From Alopecurus myosuroides (taxonomy: Eukaryota > Streptophyta > Magnoliopsida > Poales > Poaceae): a stretch of DNA of 64,000 bases. This document shows positions 46,085 through 58,096 of this stretch, piece by piece. The stretch's first letter is position 1. Every line of letters starts with the position of its first letter. Position numbers and translations under genes: made by a program. The DNA lies in NCBI GenBank assembly GCA_028641055.1, contig CM054060.1:310854949-310918948 (forward strand), in the 5' to 3' direction. The notes beneath the pieces were generated by a model. The model was not told the origin of the DNA and searched no databases. It saw only the letters and a program-made list of their open reading frames with translations.

Positions 46085-46487
46085 TATTATTGTTGAGAGT
46101 GTTCACTAGTGAAAGTATGATCCCTAGGCCTTGTTTCTAAGCATTCAAACACCATTTTCAACCAGTTCTGGTGCATGTTTGCTTGCTGCCATCTTTATTT
46201 CAGATTCCTATTATCACTTTAATCATTCATATTACTTGTATTTCACTCTCTCTTCTCCGAACTAGTGCACCTATACAACTGACAATTGTATTAGGTGCGT
46301 TGGAAACACAAGAGACTTCTTGTATCGTAATTGCAGGGTTGCTTGATAGGGATACCTTTGACCTCTACCTCCCCGAGTTCGATAAACCTTGGGTAATCCA
46401 ATTAAGGGAAACTTTTTGCTGTTCTACAAACCTCTGCACTTGGAGGACCAACATTGTCTACAAGAATAGAAGCGTGCGTAGACATCA
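46085..46487 (+). repeat. 3' end of an Athila-type LTR
   Basis: Carries 'gaactagtgcacctatacaac', 'acacaagagacttcttgtat', 'gttcgataaaccttggg' and the end 'gcgtagacatca' at 46,487, which I recall as the end of a common Triticeae LTR. It is directly followed by protease-region sequence, with no primer site between. Confidence 0.6.
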
Positions 46488-46820
46488 CACTTTTATTTGG
46501 ATGTTCATCTTGCTGATAATGCTAATAAGAAACCTTTGGGGAGATATGATGATTTTATTATTATGGTTAACAATAACCTTGTCCCTGTTGATTTTGTTGT
46601 TATGAATATTGAATGCAATGCTTCTTGTCTGTTGTTTTGGGAAGACCTTTTCTTAGAATTATTGGTGTTGTTATTGATATGAAGGAGGGGAATATTAAAT
46701 ATAAATTCCCCCTCAAGAAAGATATGGAACACTTTCCTCGAAAGAGAATGAAGCTAAATTTTGATTCTATTATTTATAAAAATTATGATGTTGATGCTTC
46801 TCCACTTGAAAATACTTGAT
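46488..46820 (+). pseudogene. Athila-like gag-protease remnant
   Basis: One frame gives DVHLADNANKKPLGRYDDFIIMVNNNLVPVDFVVMNIECNAS in two overlapping pieces. After a one-base shift near 46,625 the next frame gives VLGRPFLRIIGVVIDMKEG and FPLKKDMEHFPRKR. This matches the region just after the retropepsin active site in Athila-type elements. The active-site DSG is not present. It ends in a stop near 46,817. Confidence 0.75.
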
Positions 46821-48420
46821 TCTTGCTTTCTGTGCCTAGCTGAAAGGCGTTAAAGAAAAGCACTCTTGGGAGATAACCCATGTTTTATTTCTGTAATTTT
46901 TGTTTTGTTTTCTTTGAGTCAAGGTGTTGTTTACTTCTGTAACAACTCATTTATATCTTTACTTCAAATTGTTGTGCCGAGTAATTTTTCTTGTGGAAAG
47001 TTGATGCTAGATTTAGATTTCTGCGCAGGAACACATTTTTTGTGTCCACCGTTTAATTCGCCATAAATTCCAGAAAACTGGAAACGTCTTGAAAATTTTG
47101 TGCATGATCCTAGACATGTACGCAACTTTTCTTAGTTCTGGGTTTTCTGATCTCAGCAATGTAAGTGCCTCGAAAAAATTCGTATTTACAGACTGTTCTG
47201 GTTTTGACAGATTCTGCCTTTTATTTTTGCATTCTCTCTTTTACTATGTTGAGTGGATTTCTTTGCTCCACAAAACATCAGTGGTTGTAGATAATGTTTA
47301 GAAAGTATTTTGGTAATGCTTGTGTCCATGCAGAACATGTGAGTTTTTTTATTATGCACTAACCCTCTAATGAGAATTACTTTGAGTTTGGTGTGAAGGG
47401 AGTTGTCACAGGTCAAGAGAAGAGGATGATATAATTTGATCAATAAGAGTGAAAAGCCTAAGCTTGGGGATGCCCCCGTGGATCACCACAGCAAATTTCA
47501 AGAAGACTCAAGTGTCTAAGCTTGGGGATGCCCAAGGCATCCCCTTCTTCATATTTTTATTCATTCACATCTTATGTACTTTATTTGGAGCGTCTGTTTG
47601 TTTTTATTTTCTTTTATTTTCTGTAATAAACTTGGTTTGATCCTAGCATTCTTGTGTGGGAGAGAGACACGCTCTGCTTTTTCATATGAATACTCGTATT
47701 CTTCATTTATTGTCTAGCTGCTGTAATTCTTTTAGCTCCTGTTTTTCATGCATCTCTTATTTAGAGCTGTTAGTTCTTGTAGAGTATTACTCTCTGGTTT
47801 CATTGAAAAATTATTTCGAGAGCTTGTGTTGAAATAAATTAAATGGTGTTTGGTTGGAAACAGAAAATGCTACATGAGGTAGATGGTATATTGGAAAAGA
47901 CATACATACTCTTCTAGATTAGTGTCTTGGATAATTTGATACTTGGCAATTGTTTTGAGCTTCCAAGTAGTTCATGTTTAAGCTCTTGCATCATGTGGTT
48001 AAAACATATTAGTGGAGAATTACCGCAGAGCTTGTCGAAATTTGGTTTGCATGATTGGTATCTCTAAGGTCTAGATATTTTCTGGTAAAAGGTGTTTGAG
48101 TAACAAGGAGGACAATATAGAGTCTTATAATGCTTGCAGTTTGTTTTCATGTAAGTCTTGTTGTACTAGTTGATATCCTGTATTTTCTTCAAACTACCTT
48201 GCTAGCCTAAACTATGTACAGAGAGGGAATGCTTCTCGTGCATCCAAATCTTGAGCCAAAATACATGTCATTTGTGTCCACCATACCTACCTATTATGTG
48301 GTATTTCTTGCCATTCCACGTAAATATTTCGTGTGCTACCTTTAAACCTTCAAAATTATTAAACCTGTTTTGTGCTCTGTTTTAGCTCATGAGGAAGTAT
48401 TGGCTGCTTTGTTGTCTCTT
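46821..48420 (+). repeat. Athila-like internal untranslated region
   Basis: Collinear with 32,290-34,010, sharing 'gcctagctgaaaggcgttaaa', 'gcttggggatgcc', 'tgtgtccaccatac' and 'cgtgtgctacctttaa'. No pol follows. The 170 bp to 48,592 are unassigned. Short ORFs here are noise. Confidence 0.7.
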
Positions 48421-48727
48421 TCATGTTTATTTGGCTTCACAACTTGACTAGCATGCTTAATGTGCTAGTCCCTAATATTGCAAAAAGAGCAGGCAAGCGG
48501 GTGCCCAACCCCTAAAAGATAAACTATAACTTATAACCAAATAAATCTCCTAACACTATGGGCTTGAGATATCATGAACTCGGCTTGCTCAATGTCGGAT
48601 ATATACTGATTAGGGGTATATCAGATGGTAGTCAAAAGTGCCGGATTACCAGGGTGGCCCAACTGGTAGTGGGCTATGGTCCATTGGGCGGCCCAGTAAG
48701 CTGACGCGCAGAATCCGGATTCTAGAA

Positions 48728-51700
48728 TGTCGCACCCGGACTTCTAGAGGATACTCGCATTTCCGTTGAACAGTAGTGGATTGGATTACGGGGCTTACCG
48801 GCACCCGCATCTCTTACGAGTAGGCCAACACACGTATGTGTGACAACCAACCCCTATCTGTTCATCGTCTACGTAAACCATCCCATAGAAATCAGGATAC
48901 TACCATTGACGTACTTCATAGCATACACACATGGTACGTCAACGGCGTTGCACAAAATGATAGCACAACATATCTCTAAGACACAAAAGATGGAAATAAG
49001 TTGCAAATGGCTCTCACTAGAGCAGAGATAGCAAATACAATCATCCAGAGGACACATGTCCCAACATATCATCATTACATCACAGCGGAAGCATTCAACA
49101 GGTCTGAGTACAGACAAATCCAAATAGGCTTAGGAAGCCAGAAACGAAAAGACGGAGCCCATCCACGAAGTCTCGGATCCTGCCCGGGTCCGCTATCTAC
49201 TCGTCAACAGCCTCGTCGTGCTCCACGTAGTAGCCACCATGGGGATCCTCGGAATCGTAGTCTGCGGAAACCACAACCCCAAAGGGGTCAGTACATAAAC
49301 GTACTGGCAAGCAAGACTCACAGTTCACCAAAGTGTAACCCGTCAACACCAAGCACAGATGCTTTGGGTTCAACGGAAGAAAGGGGATACAAAAGATGCT
49401 GCAACTGGCTGCTCTAACCAACTACAGAGTTACTACCACTTCCAGCTAACAGAAAGAAGATAAGATAGCGTATCGTAACCAACTACCAGCTAACTCCAAA
49501 CAAACCCATCCTGGATCTCGCCCCTTATCCAAAGAAGCAATCCGAGGATAACTCACACAGTTGGATTAATGATGATGCAGGTTATTGTGTCAATAAACCT
49601 ATTATTAGTCAAGTTATCATTAGATAGGTGTAAGTTGTCTGAGTACTTGTTAGCCAGTACTTTCACCAAGTCGTCACATAACCGCGGACAACACGGCTTC
49701 TCGAGAAGATTCATCCCTGCAGGGTGTGCTCCAGTACCCGTACACACTCAAGCCACCAACTAAAACTCAGGTTGGCTTGACACGACTCGAACCATCTCTA
49801 CAGCCTGTCCTAGGAGCCACGGAGCTATAAGGTCCCAGCCACGCAGCCGAATACTCAGCGCAAGTGTGCAAAACTCCCGCAGGACGCAACACCCCGGCAA
49901 TACAGGCCTCGCCCTATATGTGTGCGTCATCATCATCATCAGTAACCATGGGAGCGACCCATTCATGCGTATGAGCCAAATGGAACACCCGAACTAAGTG
50001 TGGCTCTTCGGACAAACTGCGGATCAGATCAAAGTCGAGGGGGGTTCCATACCACCACCCGGATGCGGTGAGCACGCTCATCATGGATCGGTAGACAAGA
50101 CCCTTTTCCTAATTAGGGTCGACGCTAGCAGGCCTCAAAACCACGCCGGGCCTCCTGCCGGTGCCTTATCATCAAATTATTATTACCCACAAAAATTAAC
50201 AGGTTTATTGTTTAAACATCGAGCCCCAGAACATAATAGAATATGATAACAGAAGGTAACTGACAGCAGACTCGAGCAAAACAACCCTAAGCATGCTAGT
50301 AAGACACGGGCTCAAACAAAGGGGTTATAGGAGTGGAGGTGAGGCAATATCAGGGTTAAGGGATTCATGTGATAGGGTCAGAGAACAAGCAACGATACAT
50401 AGGCTAGCAGAAACAGACAACGGAAAGTATCGGTATCCAATGTTGAAAGGAACACGATGGTTCATGTGAGTGAATACTTGCCTGCAAACTCAGCAGCCTG
50501 GTACTGAGCTAGATCCTCAGAAGGGGTGTCGTAAGATCGTCTGTCTCAACGTCATCGTCTATTCAAGAAGAAGCAAACAAACAACACAAGGAGGCAAACA
50601 ATCAATAACATGGCATAGTGCACAATCATGGGATGATGCATGTCAATTTAACTGATGCACAAAAATGAACTAGTTGACATGGTAACAATATTAAATGGAC
50701 CCCTATGCAATTGGGGTTGCATATGGAAAGCCCATGAATTTAGGTTGAAAAAAATTGTTTTCAACTAATCAACAGGTGAAAATGGATTAGTATGATGCAT
50801 GGGTGATGAAAACAGAAAAATAACAACAATAGAAACAAGTTGAAATAAGGTTTAACAAATTTGGAATTTTATTTATTAAGTTATGGAATTTTGGTTACTT
50901 AAAGGTGTTACACAAGCATTTGTTGTTTTCATCAAGTTTAATTGTTCAAAATAGATAACCAAGTTAATATTTGAATAGAGCACAAAATTTTAGGTGGATT
51001 ACATGTTTCAATTATTGAAAAAGGAATTACAATGATTTAATTATGAATTAAACAAGTTAAACATGATTTAAATGGAATTAAATCAAGTATGAATATTAAT
51101 TGAATTTTATTTGTTCAAAACATTAAACCAAAATCATATTTGAATAGATTATGTTTTTCTGGTTTGAAAACATATTTTATATGTTCAAAAATAATTTAAT
51201 TTGAGCAAGTTATGAATTTAGCAATTTTAAATGAATTAAACAAGGTTTAAATTATTCAAGCAATTTAATTATTCAAATCATGAAACAAAATTTATATTTG
51301 GTTAGGTGGTTTAAAATGGCATGGAAAACATATTTTATTTGTGTTATTTGAATTAAGTATGATTTAATTATGGATTTTATCAAATTTCAAATGAATTGTT
51401 TGAATTTGAAATTTGGAGGCATTTGAATTATTCAAAACAGAAAACAAGTGTTATAAATAGGTAGATAATTAAATTTGGTGCAGTGTACATATTTTATTTT
51501 TATTATTTGGGTTTGTGAAATAAAAACTATTAGGGTTGTAATTCTAGGGACTATTCTGTAATTTAAAATGGACTGATAATGAAAAATAAAAGGACATAAA
51601 AGATAAAGGCACCGAGCAGTGACCCAGAATGGGCCACTGCCAGTGGGCCCATCGCCTGCGTGGCGCCTAGGTGGCCTGGATGGGGTTGACGTGGCCGCAT

Positions 51701-53072
51701 GGGTCACTGACGCGCGGGCCCCGCGGGGTTGCGCGCAAGGGAAAAAAGGGGGAGGCAAATGCCTCCCGTGGGATTCGATCCCGGGAGCGCACGCTTGCGC
51801 GCACGGGCGCTGAACCAGATGGGCTGTGAACGATTTGTGACAGGTAAGGGGCAGGGGACAGGTTAACATTCAGCTAAGGAGTTTAACTGAATTTTGGTTT
51901 CAGATCGCTTCTGAAACTCACGAGCGTTGGTCGCTGGGGACGAACGGCCTGCGGTGGCGCTAGTTCGCTGCCGCTGCGCGCGGGTGGTGGCCGTGCGAGG
52001 CTGGCTGCCGTGGGCGGTGGTCGTGCGGGCCGTGTGGTGGCCGAGAGGGAAGGAGGCGAGGGCGGTTGAGCTCACCTCGAGGGGATGGCGTGGAGGAGGA
52101 GGTCGGTGCAGGGAGGGGTGCGGCCGGCGGCGAAAATCGAGATGGCGGCGGCGACTCGGAGGGTCTCCGGGGAAACGGAGGGGACAGCGAGGTAGAGGGG
52201 GTCGGGACCTTTCCGTTCCCGGCCCTAGCTCGGCCGCTAGGGCACCGTGACGCCGGCGGCGAGCCGGAGAGGGGTGGCTGGTGGTGGCCTTCGGTGGGGG
52301 ATCTCGGTACAGAACAGAAAGGAGAAAGCAGCGAGAGAGAGAGGGAGAAAAGGAGCTGCGACGCGAGGGAGAAGGAGTGGAGGGATTAGGGCTAGGAGGG
52401 GGGGGGGGAGCTCGAGCTAGGTTATAGAGGAGGGGTGAGCTCGGAACCGTTCCTCACCTCTGTAACACACGTGGACACCATGGATGTCGATCCGTACAGA
52501 GGTTAGGGAAGGGTGGGGGGTACGGGCCTTTAGGGGCAGGTTGGGCTGGCCCCAAATGGGCTGGTTGCCCCCTATTCCCCCTCTCCTTCTTTTTAAACTT
52601 TTCTGTTTTTTTTTGCAGCTTTGGAAAAGGAGAAAGAATAGATGGTTTTAGGCTAGATAAAATTTAGGGAAAAATGTATTGAGTTACTTATTATAAAAAC
52701 AGCATTATGCAACATTTGTTTCCCAAATAAAATTAATTGATGTTGTTGTTTGGAATAAATGATTTTAAGCAAATTTTTTTGGTATCAAAAGAATAAATGA
52801 ACCTAAGCCAAAATTTCAAGTTTTTTATTCCAATTTTTGTGGAACAATTCATTTGTTTATTTTGTAGTTTTTATTTGACACATTGTAACATAACAAGTAT
52901 GAACAACAATTGAATTTTGTTTTGGAATTCAAATATAAATCAGATGGAAACAATTGAAATCAAATGCAAAACAAATGCAACAAAAGGCAATGACTATGAT
53001 GACATGATGCAAAGCAATAACAAAACAAGAAACAAACATCTAGGGGGAGATTTTCATACTTGGGATGTTACA
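48728..53072 (-). repeat. 3' LTR of the intact chromovirus (4,345 bp)
   Basis: From TGTCGCACCCGG to GGGATGTTACA on the plus strand. Pairs with 58,097-62,442 with scattered substitutions and indels (GC-rich repeat near 51,790, G-run near 52,400, T-run near 52,610). Open frames in its GC-rich part (51,600-52,400) recur in both LTRs and carry no domain. Confidence 0.95.
51770..51823 (-). other. tRNA-like module in the chromovirus LTR
   Basis: On the minus strand, 'CATCTGGTTCAGCGCCC' and, after a GC-rich loop, 'GGGATCGAATCCC' resemble A- and B-box regions. The partner LTR copy (about 61,140-61,180) lacks 12 bp between GCGCAC repeats. Confidence 0.4.
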
Positions 53073-53088
53073 AAACGCCCCCCTTGAA
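53073..53088 (-). promoter_or_regulatory. Polypurine tract
   Basis: Minus strand reads TCAAGGGGGGCGTTTT directly against the 3' LTR, the expected place for plus-strand priming. The same sequence flanks the 3' LTR of the non-autonomous element at 23,659. Confidence 0.8.
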
Positions 53089-53108
53089 GGAATCGCGCCC
53101 CGAGATTC

Positions 53109-56100
53109 CTACTGAGAAGAGAAAAGGTCCGGGTACTTCTTGCGAAGATCCTCTTCGGTCTCCCACGTTGCCTCTTTATCGGAATGATGCGACCACTGCA
53201 CTTTCAAGAACTTGGTGCTCTTGTTGCGAGTCTTTCGCTCGGTCTCATCGAGAATACGAACAGGGTGCTCCTCATAAGATAGATCATCTTGCAGTTGAAT
53301 GGAATCATGATCAACTGCACGATCTGGATCTTTGAAACACCTCTTGAGCTGTGACACGTGAAACACATCGTGCACCTTGGATAGCTTTTCTGGAAGTTCA
53401 AGACGATAGGCATTTTCCGCACGCCTTGATAGAATGTTGAAAGGACCAATGTATCTCGGTGCTAGCTTTCCTTTCACACCAAAACGATGAGTGCCTCTGA
53501 GGGGAGTTACACGGAGATATGCTTTGTCACCAGGTGCATAGATCATATCCCTGTGCTTGCTGTCATAGTAGCTTTTCTGACGAGACTGAGCAATCTTGAG
53601 ATTGTCACGAATGATGCGAACTTTCTCTTCGGCTTCCTTAACAATGTCAGGGCCTAAGAGTGAAAGTTCACCAGCTGCAGACCAATTGATTGGACTCCTG
53701 CATCTGCGGCCATAGAGAGCTTCAAACGGTGCCATGCCTAGGCTTGCCTGGAAGCTGTTGTTGTAGGAGAATTCAGCATATGGAAGGCATTCCTCCCATT
53801 TCATGCCAAAGGAGATACCACATGCTCTGAGCATATCCTCGAGAATCTGATTGACTCTTTCGACTTGCCCTTGAGACTGAGGATGATAAGCTGTGCTGAA
53901 CAGAAGTTTGGTGCCCAATGCTTCTTGAAAACTCTTCCAGAAATGAGAAGTGAATATGCTTCCACGGTCTGAGCTTATTTCCAATGGAACACCATGAAGA
54001 GGAACAATCTTTGCGGTGTAGAGCTCTGCTAACTGGCTAGCTGAGATTGTTTCTTTGACAACAAAGAAGTGAGCTACCTTAGTGAGACGATCAATGACAA
54101 CGAAGATTGCATCGTTGCCCCTCTTGGACTTTGGAAAACCAGTGACGAAGTCCATTTCTATCATGTCCCACTTCCACTTAGGAATTTTCAGAGGTTGGAG
54201 AAGGCCGGCTGTTTTCTGATGAACTGCGTTAACACGTTGACAAACGTCGCATTCAGAAACGTATTGAGCAATTTCACGTTTCATGCCGGACCACCAATAC
54301 AGTGTTTTGAGATCCTGGTACATCTTTGTACTTCCAGGGTGTATGGATAGAGGAGTTTCATGAGCCTCCTTGAGAATAACATCTTTGAGACTCTGAATTT
54401 GAGGAACTGCAATGCGTCCTTCGAAGAACACCGTTCCCTTGTCATCAATTGAGAAGCACTCATACTTCACATTGCCTGCTTTGATGTTATCTGCGATCTT
54501 CTTGATCTCAGCATCACGAAGTTGTTCAGAACGAATCTTGTCCTCGAGAGTTGGACTAGCTGTCAAGTTCGCAAGATAACCTTGAGGAACAAGACCAAGG
54601 TTCAGCTTCTGGAATTCTTCATGAAGAGGAGGTTGGCTTTCCATGATCATGAGATTATTGCAATACGACTTGCGACTGAGAGCATCGGCCATAACATTAG
54701 CCTTGCCTGGAGTGTAAGAAATGGTAAGATCGAAGTCTTTGATCTTTTCAATCCATCTCCTTTGCCTGAGGTTTAGATCTGGTTGAGTGAAGATGTATTT
54801 CCGACTCTTATGATCGGAAAAGATTTCAGTGCGATTACCCAACAAGTATTGCCTCCATTTCTTGAGGGCAAACACAACTGCTGCAAGTTCAAGGTCATGT
54901 GTGGGATAATTGAGCTCATGTGCGTTCAACTGACGTGAAGCATAAGCCACAACTTGACGTTCTTGCATAAGAACTGCTCCTAGACCTTGGAGAGAAGCAT
55001 CACAGAATATCTGGAAAGGTTTGGTAGTATCTGGGCCAACCAGAACTGGTGTAGAAGTGAGTTTAGTCTGCAGGAGATTGAAACTTTCATCACATTGTGG
55101 AGACCAAACGAACTTCTTGTCCTTCTTTGTGAGATCAGTGAGAGGTTTGGCAATCTTGGAGAAGTTTTGGACGAAACGACGGCAATAGCTAGCTAAGCCA
55201 AGAAAACTTCTGACTTGCTTCACCGTCTTAGGAGGTTTCCAATCAACAATTGCTTTAACCTTTTCTGGATCAATGGCTATGCCCTTGGCAGAGATGACAT
55301 GACCAAGGTAAGCAACTTCTGGAATCCAGAACTCACATTTGGAGAACTTGGCATATAGACGATGCTCGCGAAGTTTCATGAGAGTGAGACGAAGATGTTC
55401 TCCATGCTCTTTCTCGGATTTTGAGTAGGCAAGAATATCATCAAGATATACCACAACGAACTTGTCGAGGTATTCATGGAAAACAGAATTCATGAGTCGA
55501 GAGAAGGTCGCCGGTGCATTGGTGAGACCAAAGGACATGACAGTGTATTCATATAGACCATACCGAGTGGTGAAAGCCGTCTTTGGAATATCTTCCTTTC
55601 TGATCTTTATTTGATGGTAACCCATTCTCAAGTCCAACTTGGAGAATATTGAGGCTCCAGCAAGTTGATCAAAAAGATCATCGATACGAGGAATTGGATA
55701 TTTGTTTTTGATGGTTTTCTCGTTAAGAGGACAATAGTCAACAACGAGTCTCTTTGTTTGATCCTTCTTCGCAACGAACAGGGTTGGGCATCCCCAAGCC
55801 GAGGAACTAGGTTGAATGTAACCTTTCTCCATGTACATATCGATTTGCTCCTTCAACAACTTCAGTTCAGGAGGAGCTATCTTGTATGGATGCTTAGAGA
55901 TTGGAGTAGTGCCTGGTTCAAGTTCGATCACGAACTCAACAGCTCTGTCAGGAGGCATTCCTAGCAATTCTTCTGGAAAGACATCAGGGAATTCACAAAC
56001 CACCGGAATAGTTTCAATAGATGGTAGAGGATTTGTATTGAGAGTGTAGAGTTGAACAGCTGGATTTTCAGCATGGAAGTAGACTATCTGGCCAGAAGGG

Positions 56101-57488
56101 TGTGTGATTTTGACAGACTTAGCAGGACAATCAATGACTGCTCTGTTGGCTACCAGCCAATCCATCCCAAGAATGACATCAATATCTAAAGAGTGGAGAG
56201 CTATCAGAGATGCCTGGAATGGAAGGTTTCCAATTGTGATCTCGATGTTCTGGCTAACTTTATTGCATTGCCAGCTAGATCCTGGTGATTTCACTAGGAA
56301 AGGGATAGACAACTGTTCGAAGTTGATTCCACTGTTGTTTGCAAAGCATTGAGAGATGAAAGAGTGTGAAGCACCAGAATCGAACAAGACTTTAGCACGA
56401 AACGAATTCACAAGAAGTGTGCCCATTACAACCTCTGGAGATTCTTCTGCTCCCTGGGCCTTGACATGGTTCACCCTTACAGTTCTCAAGACAGACTTGT
56501 TCCTGTTGCTGGGCCTAGGCGAAGGAGTGTGTACCACCACATGATTGACCTTAGGGATAGGTAGTGATGGTAGCTTGTTCTGAGGGCACTTGTAGGAGTA
56601 GTGTCCTGGTAGACCGCACTTGAAGCATGTACTAGCAGAACGAGGAGCTGTTGGACTTGGCTGAGATGGAGCACCTCCTGAAGATACCACTGGGGTGGGA
56701 GGGAGGGCAAGAAATCCTGCCGGGCTTGGCAAGCAGATGGGCGGTGTTGGAGTGGTATATGGAACCCAAACTCTTCGTTTTTGTGGAGGCATGATAGCTT
56801 TTGAGAGATTAGCCTGTTCACGAGAGTGCTTACGAGATTCCTCAACCAACTTGCGCCCATGCTCTTCATTTAGAGAGATGTTGATGAGGTCCTCAAAATT
56901 CTTGGCCTTGACGTTGGTGAGAGCATACTTGAGTTCCGGGTTGAGACCCCTGCGGAACTTTGCCATCTTTCTCGCTTCCGTGGAGATTTCATCTCCGGCG
57001 TAGAGAGCCAGACGATTGAACTCTCTTTGGTATTCGAGAACGTCCATATTGCCTTGTGTGAAAGAATAGAATTCCTCACGCATTTTCTCCATGAGCCCAT
57101 CGGGAATGTGATGGCGCACGAAGGCTTGCTTGAAATCCTCCCATGTGATTGCCACACTAGGACCTCTCATTTCTTGGAAATTCTCCCACCAAGACATGGA
57201 TTGCCCACGGAGAAGGTAGGTCACGTAAGGAACACGGTCCTCGTCAGCCACATGAGCTACCATAAGAGTACAGTTCATTTCACGGAGCCAGTCATCAGCA
57301 TCCAATGGCTCGGAGGAGGTATCAAACGTGCGCGGATTGAGCTCAAGGAACTCCCGAATAGACACCCGGGTGTTGCCATTACTCCCAAGGTCTTGGTTCT
57401 GCTGCATCTGCTTTATAACTTGTGTCATCTGAGACAACACTTTCCCCATCTCAAGTGGCAGTGTGGGTTCTTCGTCACCACTTTCCAT
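53109..57488 (-). CDS. Gag-Pol polyprotein of a Tekay-like chromovirus, 1,459 aa, intact
   Basis: Single frame with no stop, encoding structural and enzymatic proteins for the element's own replication. Domains: gag capsid region about 85-215; CCHC knuckle C288-C291-H296-C301; retropepsin active site DSGA at 370-373; RT with D619 and YLDD at 681-684; RNase H with D830, D892 and D935. Integrase has a zinc module H1043-H1050-C1080-C1083 and D1113, D1174, E1210 (35 residues between the last two). A chromodomain occupies about 1404-1457, thought to steer integration to marked chromatin. Gag and Pol share one frame, so no frameshift is needed. The start at 57,488 is the first Met of the frame. Catalytic residues look complete; TDHKSL in RNase H reads SDHKSR. 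The protein fits this clade's usual length. Confidence 0.97.
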   Translation of the reverse strand: MESGDEEPTLPLEMGKVLSQMTQVIKQMQQNQDLGSNGNTRVSIREFLELNPRTFDTSSEPLDADDWLREMNCTLMVAHVADEDRVPYVTYLLRGQSMSWWENFQEMRGPSVAITWEDFKQAFVRHHIPDGLMEKMREEFYSFTQGNMDVLEYQREFNRLALYAGDEISTEARKMAKFRRGLNPELKYALTNVKAKNFEDLINISLNEEHGRKLVEESRKHSREQANLSKAIMPPQKRRVWVPYTTPTPPICLPSPAGFLALPPTPVVSSGGAPSQPSPTAPRSASTCFKCGLPGHYSYKCPQNKLPSLPIPKVNHVVVHTPSPRPSNRNKSVLRTVRVNHVKAQGAEESPEVVMGTLLVNSFRAKVLFDSGASHSFISQCFANNSGINFEQLSIPFLVKSPGSSWQCNKVSQNIEITIGNLPFQASLIALHSLDIDVILGMDWLVANRAVIDCPAKSVKITHPSGQIVYFHAENPAVQLYTLNTNPLPSIETIPVVCEFPDVFPEELLGMPPDRAVEFVIELEPGTTPISKHPYKIAPPELKLLKEQIDMYMEKGYIQPSSSAWGCPTLFVAKKDQTKRLVVDYCPLNEKTIKNKYPIPRIDDLFDQLAGASIFSKLDLRMGYHQIKIRKEDIPKTAFTTRYGLYEYTVMSFGLTNAPATFSRLMNSVFHEYLDKFVVVYLDDILAYSKSEKEHGEHLRLTLMKLREHRLYAKFSKCEFWIPEVAYLGHVISAKGIAIDPEKVKAIVDWKPPKTVKQVRSFLGLASYCRRFVQNFSKIAKPLTDLTKKDKKFVWSPQCDESFNLLQTKLTSTPVLVGPDTTKPFQIFCDASLQGLGAVLMQERQVVAYASRQLNAHELNYPTHDLELAAVVFALKKWRQYLLGNRTEIFSDHKSRKYIFTQPDLNLRQRRWIEKIKDFDLTISYTPGKANVMADALSRKSYCNNLMIMESQPPLHEEFQKLNLGLVPQGYLANLTASPTLEDKIRSEQLRDAEIKKIADNIKAGNVKYECFSIDDKGTVFFEGRIAVPQIQSLKDVILKEAHETPLSIHPGSTKMYQDLKTLYWWSGMKREIAQYVSECDVCQRVNAVHQKTAGLLQPLKIPKWKWDMIEMDFVTGFPKSKRGNDAIFVVIDRLTKVAHFFVVKETISASQLAELYTAKIVPLHGVPLEISSDRGSIFTSHFWKSFQEALGTKLLFSTAYHPQSQGQVERVNQILEDMLRACGISFGMKWEECLPYAEFSYNNSFQASLGMAPFEALYGRRCRSPINWSAAGELSLLGPDIVKEAEEKVRIIRDNLKIAQSRQKSYYDSKHRDMIYAPGDKAYLRVTPLRGTHRFGVKGKLAPRYIGPFNILSRRAENAYRLELPEKLSKVHDVFHVSQLKRCFKDPDRAVDHDSIQLQDDLSYEEHPVRILDETERKTRNKSTKFLKVQWSHHSDKEATWETEEDLRKKYPDLFSSQ

Positions 57489-58081
57489 CCTGAAGAGGAT
57501 ACCAAGATTAACACACTAACCGGATAACAAAATCCAATATAAGTGCTTAAAAGGATTACTTCAGACGGTAAGTCGACAGCATAGAACAAGGATGGAGGTT
57601 AACAGCGGATCAACAGATAAGTTTTTACAACGGAAGAGAAGATTTGTGAAGGACGATATCGAAGCAACAACTGGGAAACAGGAGACCACAAACACCTGAG
57701 GTACTACGGAGAAAACCCATCCGGGTTTCTAAAGGATCAATATCTACTGCTTAAGGAATAGAGGATCTGCTTCCGGGGCTTACACGCCTCCGTTCTCAAT
57801 CGTGAGTAGGCAACATGATAAATCATGTCACAACCACCTCCATTCCTATGGTCTAGTAGATATAACCATCCTCGAGAAACCAGGATACGTGAAAACCTAA
57901 CTTGAAAGTTTAGATGAGAAAGAGAAAACAACGTTTCACTTCCTTACCAGAAAAGGGAGGGTGGGTGGGGAACGAAATAAAATGGCAGAATTCCTACTCT
58001 CACGTTTCATTTTTCCTATATAGCTACAAAATAGTTTCTAGACTCAACTGCGACCAGTAAAAGGGATCCTACAGGCAGACA
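57489..58081 (-). other. 5' untranslated leader of the chromovirus
   Basis: Non-coding stretch between primer site and Gag-Pol. About 500 bp of it is recognisable in the small element at 23,960-24,475 ('ctgaggtactacgg', 'ggatcaatatctactgctt'). Confidence 0.8.
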
Positions 58082-58094
58082 GGCTCTGATACCA
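58082..58094 (-). promoter_or_regulatory. Primer-binding site (tRNA-iMet type)
   Basis: Minus strand TGGTATCAGAGCC two bases from the 5' LTR edge at 58,097. Confidence 0.93.
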
Positions 58095-58096
58095 TT

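Noticed and set aside
48840..49417. ORFs repeated at 18,616-19,272, 24,543-25,199 and 58,209-58,786
   Set aside because: These are the outer LTR segments of the two gypsy elements. Recurrence comes from LTR copies, not from a gene family.
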